Below, piece after piece: positions 47,701-54,764 of a stretch of DNA of 64,000 nucleotides. The notes under the pieces are model-generated. The model searched no databases. It worked only from the letters and a program-made list of their open reading frames with translations, and was not told the DNA's origin. Made by a program: the position numbers and the translations under genes. The first letter of the stretch is position 1. The number at the start of each line of letters is the position of its first letter. This DNA is from Solibacteraceae bacterium (GTDB lineage: Bacteria; Acidobacteriota; Terriglobia; Bryobacterales; Bryobacteraceae), in the NCBI GenBank assembly GCA_026984795.1, contig JALSRK010000009.1, positions 21,332 through 85,331 of the forward strand, written 5' to 3'.

Positions 47701-49667
47701 CGGCTCTAACGTTCCTTGAGGATAACTCTGACCCGCACTCCGGGTCTCAATCCCTTCTTGATCAGGTCTCGGCTCTAACTGGTCATCGGCCATAAGGTCG
47801 CCCCCGGCTGGTGTCTCAATCCCTTCTTGATCAGGTCTCGGCTCTAACCTCGAGTTATGAGAAGGCTGCATAGGAGGTAAGGTCTCAATCCCTTCTTGAT
47901 CAGGTCTCGGCTCTAACGCGCCAGCCCGAAACGGGTCTGGGACCTAGCTGGGGGTCTCAATCCCTTCTTGATCAGGTCTCGGCTCTAACGAGGAGGTGCG
48001 GGAGGACTACGTCATCCCGCCCGACGTGTCTCAATCCCTTCTTGATCAGGTCTCGGCTCTAACGCCTTGTCGAGCGCAGGATTGGGCAGCTTGACAAGTC
48101 TCAATCCCTTCTTGATCAGGTCTCGGCTCTAACCCGAGATTCCCGCCAGAATCGGCCCCGGACGTGGTCTCAATCCCTTCTTGATCAGGTCTCGGCTCTA
48201 ACGCGGTACGGCCTGCCCGGGCCCCGGGCGGCCATCATGTCTCAATCCCTTCTTGATCAGGTCTCGGCTCTAACGTGGCGACACCACCCTAGAGGCCGCC
48301 TCCATTGATGAGTCTCAATCCCTTCTTGATCAGGTCTCGGCTCTAACGCGTGACCCCAGCTACGGGGATGGTGATAAAGATCGTCTCAATCCCTTCTTGA
48401 TCAGGTCTCGGCTCTAACCGAGCGCCGGCGCACCGGCGCGCCGGTGCATGACGTCTCAATCCCTTCTTGATCAGGTCTCGGCTCTAACCGGAGTGGGACG
48501 CGTACTCCCTCCGGGCCACCCGTCTCAATCCCTTCTTGATCAGGTCTCGGCTCTAACCATAGTGTAATGAGGATCGAGGGAGCAGCCAGGGCGTCTCAAT
48601 CCCTTCTTGATCAGGTCTCGGCTCTAACTCGAAGCTGCACATGATGAGATGCAGCAGTGGGTCTCAATCCCTTCTTGATCAGGTCTCGGCTCTAACGGCG
48701 ACCCCGGCGCCGGCAAGACCAGTTACGTGGTCTCAATCCCTTCTTGATCAGGTCTCGGCTCTAACGGCCGGCGCCGTCGGCATGGGCGCCGCCATGGAGT
48801 GTCTCAATCCCTTCTTGATCAGGTCTCGGCTCTAACCCGGCAGTTGCGGCCAGAGCATGCCCTGCAAGTGGTCTCAATCCCTTCTTGATCAGGTCTCGGC
48901 TCTAACATGAACGCCTTTTCAACGCCGCGAAGGCGGCGTTGTCTCAATCCCTTCTTGATCAGGTCTCGGCTCTAACGATCGAGGGTGGCGGAACGAATCG
49001 TGAAATCCCGTCTCAATCCCTTCTTGATCAGGTCTCGGCTCTAACCCCAGCGGCAGCATCCAGGCCTGCCGCGATGCACTAGTCTCAATCCCTTCTTGAT
49101 CAGGTCTCGGCTCTAACAGTATGAGCCCGGCGAAGTCGTCAATGATGGGGCCGTCTCAATCCCTTCTTGATCAGGTCTCGGCTCTAACGCTACGAGACTT
49201 GGGACCGCCGGGCCTCGTGTCGTCTCAATCCCTTCTTGATCAGGTCTCGGCTCTAACCCCTGAAGGCGGTCGCGGAGGCCGGGGCATGAGTCTCAATCCC
49301 TTCTTGATCAGGTCTCGGCTCTAACGGGCCGCGTCCCGAAAGACTACGACGTGGCCACTGTCTCAATCCCTTCTTGATCAGGTCTCGGCTCTAACTGCAT
49401 ATGGTGACTGCATATGAACGCCTTTTCGTCTCAATCCCTTCTTGATCAGGTCTCGGCTCTAACACGCCGTTGAGCCGCTACGAGACTTGGGACCGCGTCT
49501 CAATCCCTTCTTGATCAGGTCTCGGCTCTAACGACCTAGCTGGGAAATATAGCTCCGCCGGACCGTCTCAATCCCTTCTTGATCAGGTCTCGGCTCTAAC
49601 GACCACTTACGCTACTCTGGACTCAGCCGTGGTCTCAATCCCTTCTTGATCAGGTCTCGGCTCTAAC
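41716..49667 (-). CRISPR. CRISPR array, about 115 repeats of 36 bp
   Basis: By hand count there are about 115 copies of a 36-bp repeat (first 41716-41751, last 49632-49667), with spacers of 31-36 bases, mostly 32-34. The repeat is almost invariant; the copy at 43109-43144 has one base changed near its end. Read on the minus strand it begins GTTAGAGCCGAGACC and ends GGGATTGAGAC; its last 8 bases ATTGAGAC resemble the ATTGAAAC-type crRNA handle of type III systems. I therefore assign leftward transcription, with the leader at 49668 onward and the oldest spacers at the left. Spacers 42304-42404 and 42441-42541 are a tandem duplication, and 41893-41924 recurs at 42859-42890. Several spacers overlap in sequence. 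Confidence 0.98.
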
Positions 49668-49996
49668 AGCTCGCGCCCGTAAGTCCCCTCCATTCTATCA
49701 CTTGCCGGGCTGTTTGCCAGAAAATGTTCGCCCGGCCAATGTAATCGCTATCACCCATATCCCGCTCGGGTTTTCGGTGATCCCTAAGTCCTTGATTCCA
49801 CTGGATCACCAATCTGTCTCCCCACGTCCGGTTTGACAAAGCTCCAGCCACCGCCCCGGCCGCGCCACGGCCCCCGCCGGCCGGCGGTATCCTCCTCAAT
49901 CATATACCCTTTTTCTCCTCCCGCCACACGACAAGCTTGCCGACCCGGGCCGGAGCGCCCGCTCCGTGCTTCACTGGAGCCGTGAGCGAACGAAGA
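49668..49996 (-). promoter_or_regulatory. CRISPR leader between array and cas operon
   Basis: This 329-base gene-free stretch separates the leader-proximal repeat from the divergent cas operon. It is less GC-rich than its surroundings at 49690-49800. It contains an inverted repeat GGTGATCC (49776-49783) and GGATCACC (49803-49810), and a second palindrome CGGAGCG-CC-CGCTCCG at 49951-49966 close to the first cas gene. A TAGAAT at 49697-49692 (minus strand) could be the -10 box for the array, with a start near the last repeat, but no good -35 box accompanies it. The direction assigned follows from the array polarity. Confidence 0.7.
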
Positions 49997-50269
49997 ATGC
50001 TGCACATCGCCGCCTACGACGTCACCGACCCCAAGCGCCTTCGCAAGGCCCTCGACGTCGTCAAGAACTACGCCTCCGGCGGACAGAAGTCGGTCTACGA
50101 GTGCTTCCTCACCGAAGCCGAGCGTGCCCGCCTGATCTGCGAGATGGAGGCCGTCATCGACGCCCGCCAGGACCGTTTTCTCCTGCTTCGCCTCGATCCG
50201 CGAGCCCGGATCATCACCTTCGGCATCGCCCAGCCTCCGGCCGAGCCCACCCTCTACTACGTCGGCTGA
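49997..50269 (+). CDS. cas2: Cas2 (first adaptation pair)
   Basis: A 90-aa Cas2, the dimer that bridges Cas1 dimers in the spacer-integration complex. It has the ferredoxin-like fold start LHIAAYDVTDPKRLRK with the conserved Asp in strand 1 (AAYD), then SVYECFLTEAERARL and a C-terminal RIITFG strand. I placed the start at the ATG at 49997; a GTG at 49982 with GGAG close upstream is also possible. It is the first gene of the rightward cas operon and ends 17 bases before cas1. Confidence 0.92.
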   Translation: MLHIAAYDVTDPKRLRKALDVVKNYASGGQKSVYECFLTEAERARLICEMEAVIDARQDRFLLLRLDPRARIITFGIAQPPAEPTLYYVG

Positions 50270-50286
50270 GACGAGGATCTGCGCCC

Positions 50287-51237
50287 ATGGCCACCCTGCT
50301 GATCGACGCCCCCGGCCGCCGCCTCCAGCTCGAGGAGCGCACCGTGCGCCTCACCGAGCCGGACGGCTCCTGGCGCCGCGTCCCCATCGCTCTGCTGGAC
50401 CGCGTGGTGATCGAGGCCCCGGCGATGGTCTCGAGCGCCCTGCTGGCGGCTCTGGCCCGGGAGTCGGTCCCAGTCCTCATCGTCGATTCCCGCGCCGGGG
50501 AGGTGACCGTCGCCTCGGTGGGCGGGCGCTGGGGGAACGCCGCCCGCCGCCTGGCCCAGTACCGCCTGGCCCAGGACGAGGAATGGCGCCGCCGCTGGAG
50601 CGCCCGCCTGCTGGCGGCCAAGATCCACTCCCAGGCCCGGGTGCTGGCCCGGGCCGTCCTCCGCCGCCCCACGCTGGCCGCACGTCTGGAGCCGGTCCGG
50701 GCGGAGCTGGAGCGGACCCGCGCCGATCTGCTCGGCTCCCGCCACGACGCCGCCGTTCTGCTCGGCAAGGAAGGGGCCGCCGCCCGCACCTATTTCCAGG
50801 CCCTGGCCCGGCTCTTGCCGGATTCGCTCGGCTTTTCGGGCCGCAACCGCCGCCCGCCGCGCGACCCGGTGAACGCCTGCCTCTCGCTCGGCTACACCCT
50901 GGTCCACTACCAGATCGCCGCCCTGGTGGGGGAAGCCGGCCTGGACCCCTACATCGGCTTCTACCACGCCCCGGCCCCGGGCCGGGAGTCGCTGGCCGCC
51001 GACCTCACCGAGCTCGAGCGCGCTCGGGTGGACGAGTTCGTCCTTTCCCTCTTCCACGCCCGCACGCTCCGCGCCGAGCACTTCACCCGGCGCAAGAACG
51101 GGGCCTGCCTGCTGGGCAAAGCCGGCCGCCGGAAGTTCTACGAAGCCTACGAAACCCTCGCCGGCCGCCTGGTGCGCCGCCAACGCCGGCTCTGCCGCAC
51201 CGTGGTGCGGCTCATCGAGGAGGCAGCCAGTGCATGA
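50287..51237 (+). CDS. cas1: Cas1 integrase (first adaptation pair, catalytic)
   Basis: A 316-aa Cas1 that integrates new spacers at the leader end. The N-terminal beta domain spans about residues 1-85 (LLIDAPGRRLQLEER, VPVLIVDSRAGEV). The helical domain has the metal ligands: Glu162 in LGKEGAAARTYF, His227 in GFYHAPAPGR and Asp239/Glu242 in SLAADLTE. All are present, so this copy should be active. It has a normal length and lies 17 bases after cas2. It ends about 100 bases before a second, degenerate Cas1-like gene. Confidence 0.96.
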   Translation: MATLLIDAPGRRLQLEERTVRLTEPDGSWRRVPIALLDRVVIEAPAMVSSALLAALARESVPVLIVDSRAGEVTVASVGGRWGNAARRLAQYRLAQDEEWRRRWSARLLAAKIHSQARVLARAVLRRPTLAARLEPVRAELERTRADLLGSRHDAAVLLGKEGAAARTYFQALARLLPDSLGFSGRNRRPPRDPVNACLSLGYTLVHYQIAALVGEAGLDPYIGFYHAPAPGRESLAADLTELERARVDEFVLSLFHARTLRAEHFTRRKNGACLLGKAGRRKFYEAYETLAGRLVRRQRRLCRTVVRLIEEAASA

Positions 51238-51339
51238 AAACGCTTACAAAACGGGGCCGCCGCGCCGGCCGCCAGCGCCGTTGCCGGCCCGGCGACGGCA
51301 AGCTTGACGAAGACGAAAGGAGGTCAGAACGAACAACCC

Positions 51340-52143
51340 ATGCCGCAGTCCGAGTTCCTGCCGGTGAAACCGCTCTACATCGAGGGTCCGGAGCCGGCCC
51401 GGGTGAGGCTCGACGGGCCGGCCCTGGTCATCGTCCGCGAGGGCCGCGCCCCGCGCCGCTATCCCCTCGGCCGCATCAGCCGCGTCGTGGCCGGCGGCCG
51501 CATCCACTGGGACCACGAAGCCCTCGTGGCCTGCCTGGACCACGGCGTTACCATCACCCTGCTCGCCCCGGACGGCTCGGCCCGGGGCTTCGGCCTGCCG
51601 GCCTGCGACCCGGCCACCCGCGACAACCAGCGTCTGGAGGAGTTCCTCTCCCGGCCCGACTGGCGCTCGCTCTACGACAACTGGCTCCGGGCCTACGAGC
51701 GCCGGGAGATCCTCTACCTCGGCAAGCTTCTCCGCGCGCGCTTCGCCGACCTGCGCGCGCCCGCGGTCCAGGAGACCCTCGAGGCCCGCTGGGCCCGCCG
51801 CTTCCCCGCCGCCGTCGTCCGTGGCCTGAAGACCCAGCTCGACGGCCTGCTCGCGGGCCGCATCGCCCAGCACCTGGAGCTGCGCAAGTACGCCCCGCCG
51901 CTGCTGGCCGACCGGCGGCCCGGCTTCCACTTCCCCAGGGACCTGGCCCGCCTGCTCGGCTGGCGCCTCTGGGCGGATCTCGACCGCTACCTGCGCCGCC
52001 TGGCCGTCGCCCGCCGCAGCCCCTCGCCCGAGAACTGCCGCCACGAGCTGCGCACCCTCTACGAGACGCTGCACCGGCGCGAGGACCGCCGCATCGCCTA
52101 CGCCATCGACAACTTCCGCTTCTGGCTCGGGGGACTGCCGTGA
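51340..52143 (+). CDS. Cas1-like protein lacking the catalytic motifs (second pair)
   Basis: A 267-aa protein whose first 85 residues follow the Cas1 N-terminal beta domain: KPLYIEGPEPARVRLDG, ALVIVREGRAPRRYPLGRIS, then HEALVACLDHGVTITLLAPDG. The next segment (DNQRLEEFLSRPDWRSLYDN) fits the helical domain start. The rest, to residue 267, has no EGxxAR motif, no HxP histidine and no acidic DLxE, so the metal site of Cas1 is absent. It is therefore a probable non-catalytic partner, scaffold or regulator. The ATG at 51340 is 16 bases after AAAGGAGGT; a TTG at 51304 is possible. Its stop overlaps the start of a second cas2 by 4 bases, so the two are probably translated together. I recognise the fold by eye only. 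Confidence 0.72.
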   Translation: MPQSEFLPVKPLYIEGPEPARVRLDGPALVIVREGRAPRRYPLGRISRVVAGGRIHWDHEALVACLDHGVTITLLAPDGSARGFGLPACDPATRDNQRLEEFLSRPDWRSLYDNWLRAYERREILYLGKLLRARFADLRAPAVQETLEARWARRFPAAVVRGLKTQLDGLLAGRIAQHLELRKYAPPLLADRRPGFHFPRDLARLLGWRLWADLDRYLRRLAVARRSPSPENCRHELRTLYETLHRREDRRIAYAIDNFRFWLGGLP

Positions 52144-52469
52144 AGACCAACGCCTACCTGATCTGCTACGACATCGCCGACCCGAAGCGGCTTCACAAGG
52201 TCCATCGCTACTGGAAGGAGCGGGCGATGGCCGTCCAGTACTCGGTCTTCGCCGGCTCTTTCACCCCCGCCGGCCTCTGGCGCGCCGTGGCCGGCATCCA
52301 GGACCTCATCGACGAGACCGAGGACGACGTCCGCATCTACACCGTCCCCCAAGGCTCCCGGATCTACGTGGCCGGGGTGACGCGGGAAGCCGGCGCCGTC
52401 CTCATCTCGGTGGAGATCTTCGGCGCGTTTCTCCGCGAAGTCTTCGACCGCTGGCGGCGCCTCCCCTAG
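52140..52469 (+). CDS. cas2: Cas2 (second pair)
   Basis: A 109-aa Cas2 with YLICYDIADPKRLHKVHRY (Asp11 in ICYD) and QYSVFAGSFTPAGLW, followed by RIYTVPQGSRIY. It differs strongly from the Cas2 at 49997-50269: longer, with another C-terminal tail. The GTG start at 52140 overlaps the stop of the Cas1-like gene. The strict coupling argues that these two proteins work as a pair, distinct from the first pair. It might replace, regulate or specialise the adaptation complex. Confidence 0.9.
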   Translation: MKTNAYLICYDIADPKRLHKVHRYWKERAMAVQYSVFAGSFTPAGLWRAVAGIQDLIDETEDDVRIYTVPQGSRIYVAGVTREAGAVLISVEIFGAFLREVFDRWRRLP

Positions 52470-52488
52470 CCGGACCACGAGGGCCAAA

Positions 52489-53610
52489 ATGAAGCTGTAT
52501 GCACCCCTCCAACATGCGCAGAGTTCGGCAATGCGCATCTTTTCGCTTTTGAAATCCTGGACAAATCCTCCCGGGTCGGGTAAAAGGGATTCTGTGCCTG
52601 CTTCAGCCCAGGGGGAGAATCCGGCGGGCGGGCCGCTCCCGGAGCCGCATCTGCCCCTGGCGCGTTTCCGGCTGGAGTTCGCCGTGCCCCAAGGCGCCGT
52701 GTGGCGGGGCTTCGCCGGCTCGGCTTGGCGCGGGGTGCTCGGCCACGCCTTGAAGCGGCTGGTCTGCGTGGCCCGGGGCATCGATTGCCCGGACTGCCTG
52801 CTCTACCAGAGCTGCGTCTATCCCTACATTTTCGAGACGCCGCCGCCCCCGGGCGCCGAAAAACTCTCGAAATATCCCGCCGGGCCACATCCGTTCGTGC
52901 TGGCGCCGCCCTGGCGGTTCGACGGCGGCGAGGTCTACGAGCTGGGCCTGACGCTGTTCGGCCGCGCCCACCGCTACCTTGCTTACGTCGTCCACGCGCT
53001 GCGCTCCTCGGCCCGGGAGGGCCTGAGCGGGGCGCCGCGGCTGGAGCTGCTCTCGATCCGCCAGCAGATGGCCGGCGGCGCCTGGACGCAGATCTTCGGC
53101 CAGAACGGCGAGCGCCTGACCCCCCTGCCGCCCGAGATCCCGGCCGTCCCACCGCTGCCCGCCCGGCTCCGCCTCGTTTTCGAGACTCCCCTGCGGCTGC
53201 GGGACGGCGACGGCCTGATCACCCCGGAACGCTTCGCCTTCGCGGACCTGTTCCGCAACTTGCTCCGCCGGGTCTCGCTGCTCACCTATTTCCATACCGA
53301 CACGCCGCTCGAGACCGATTTCCGCGGCCTGAGCCAGGCCTCCCGGCGTCTCGAGTGGTCGCGGCGGCGCCTGGACTGGCGCGACTGGACCCGTTATTCC
53401 TCCCGGCAGCAGGAGCGGCTGAAGATGGGCGGCCTGGTGGGCGAGGCGGAGCTTTCCGGCGAGGGCCTGGAGCCGTTCTGGCCCTATCTCTGGCTCGGCC
53501 AGTGGACCCACGCCGGCAAGGGCACCAGCATGGGGCTGGGCCGCTACCGGATCGAGACGCACGGCAAGCTTGCCGGCGACGGCTCTGGGGAGGACGCTGC
53601 CGCAGAATGA
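52489..53610 (+). CDS. cas6: Cas6 crRNA-processing endoribonuclease
   Basis: A 373-aa RAMP-fold endoribonuclease that cuts the repeat in the array transcript. Landmarks are the cysteine group DCPDCLLYQSC near residue 105, PLRLRDGDGLITPERFAF in the middle, and the C-terminal glycine-rich loop GKGTSMGLGRYRI (from residue 343), typical of Cas6. The domain really begins at about residue 58; the preceding residues look unconserved, so a later start is possible. The last 4 bases overlap the next gene. It is expected to leave an 8-base 5' handle on each crRNA. Confidence 0.9.
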   Translation: MKLYAPLQHAQSSAMRIFSLLKSWTNPPGSGKRDSVPASAQGENPAGGPLPEPHLPLARFRLEFAVPQGAVWRGFAGSAWRGVLGHALKRLVCVARGIDCPDCLLYQSCVYPYIFETPPPPGAEKLSKYPAGPHPFVLAPPWRFDGGEVYELGLTLFGRAHRYLAYVVHALRSSAREGLSGAPRLELLSIRQQMAGGAWTQIFGQNGERLTPLPPEIPAVPPLPARLRLVFETPLRLRDGDGLITPERFAFADLFRNLLRRVSLLTYFHTDTPLETDFRGLSQASRRLEWSRRRLDWRDWTRYSSRQQERLKMGGLVGEAELSGEGLEPFWPYLWLGQWTHAGKGTSMGLGRYRIETHGKLAGDGSGEDAAAE

Positions 53611-54764
53611 AGGGCGTGGCGAACGATCGAAAACCGGAACAATACCCGCGGCGGGTGCTGGTGGCCACCGCCGGCCTCACGCCCCAGGTGGTCACCGAGA
53701 CGCTCTACGCCCTGGCGGTAGAGCGCCGCGGACCCTTCGTGCCCACCGAGGTCCACCTGGCGACTACGGCCGAAGGGGCCGAGCGCGCCCGCCTGAGCCT
53801 GCTCGGCGGGGATCCCGGCTGGTTCACGCGCTTGCGCGAGGACTACGGCCTGCCGGAGATCCGCTTCACCGAGGAGCAGATCCACGTCCTTCACGACGCC
53901 GCCGGCCGGCCCCTCGCCGACATCCGCACCGAGACCGACAACCGGGCCGCCGCCGACCAGATCACCGAGCTGCTCCGCGGCTTCACCGCCGACCCGGAGG
54001 CCGCCGTCCACGTCTCGATGGCCGGCGGGCGCAAGACGCTGGGCTTCTTCCTGGCCTACGCGCTGAGCCTGCTCGGCCGGCCCCAGGACCGCCTCTCCCA
54101 CGTGCTCGTGACGCCGCCGTTCGAATCGCACCCGGAGTTCTACTACCCGACCCCGAAGCGCCGCGTGATCCACACGCCGCCGCCCGACAGCCGTCCGTTG
54201 GACACGTCGAAGGCGCGGGTCTCGCTCGCCGAGATCCCCTTCGTGCGGCTGCGCGACTGGCTGCCCGAGGCCGTGCTCCGGCACGCCAGCTCCTACAGCG
54301 AGGCGGTCGAGGCGGCCCAGCAGCGCCTCGGGCCCCCGGAACTGGTCTTCGATCCCTCGGTCTCCAGCGTCGAGGCCGGCGGCGTCCCGGTGCGGCTGGC
54401 CCCGGCGGACTGGGCCTTCTATAGCTGGCTGGCCCGGCGGCGCGTGGCCGGCCTGCCCGGCGTGAACTGCCCCAACGACGGCGCCCCGGAGCCGGCCTAC
54501 GCCCGGGAGTTCCTGGCCGAATACGAGCCGGTGAGCTGGCTCCGCGACGACGACCGCACGCCGCAGGCCCTCCGGGACGGGATGAGCAAGGACTTCTTCC
54601 TGCAACACAAGTCGCGCCTGCACCGCGTCCTCCACGGGCAGCTCGGCCGCCGCGCCGGCGCCTATCTCGTCCAGCGCACCGGCAAGCGCCCGGAGACCCG
54701 CTACGAGATCTGCGTGGCGCCCGAGCGGATCCGGTGGAAGCAGAGCGAGAGGAATCCACGATGA
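53607..54764 (+). CDS. NE0113/TIGR02584-family CARF protein, possible ring nuclease
   Basis: A 385-aa protein of the NE0113 group (TIGR02584). Residues 17-36 hold VLVATAGLTPQVV and residues 135-144 hold HVSMAGGRKT, the two nucleotide-binding loops of the CARF fold. Known relatives sense or degrade cyclic oligoadenylates made by Cas10. The C-terminal 180 residues are soluble, end in a basic tail and have no HEPN motif that I can see, so a ring nuclease or signal-limiting role is more likely than a ribonuclease. Start and stop overlap cas6 and cas10 by 4 bases each, which implies tight coupling. Confidence 0.85.
   Translation: MKGVANDRKPEQYPRRVLVATAGLTPQVVTETLYALAVERRGPFVPTEVHLATTAEGAERARLSLLGGDPGWFTRLREDYGLPEIRFTEEQIHVLHDAAGRPLADIRTETDNRAAADQITELLRGFTADPEAAVHVSMAGGRKTLGFFLAYALSLLGRPQDRLSHVLVTPPFESHPEFYYPTPKRRVIHTPPPDSRPLDTSKARVSLAEIPFVRLRDWLPEAVLRHASSYSEAVEAAQQRLGPPELVFDPSVSSVEAGGVPVRLAPADWAFYSWLARRRVAGLPGVNCPNDGAPEPAYAREFLAEYEPVSWLRDDDRTPQALRDGMSKDFFLQHKSRLHRVLHGQLGRRAGAYLVQRTGKRPETRYEICVAPERIRWKQSERNPR

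Noticed and set aside
42909..49324. Many short reading frames along the array with a repeated peptide SQSLLDQVSALT (or LEPRPDQEGIET on the other strand)
   Set aside because: They are translations of the CRISPR repeat. They have no ribosome sites and break whenever a spacer length is not a multiple of three.
52701..53606. An upstream extension of the NE0113-type gene
   Set aside because: It would run through cas6 in another frame. The ATG at 53607 overlaps the cas6 stop by 4 bases and begins right before the CARF domain.
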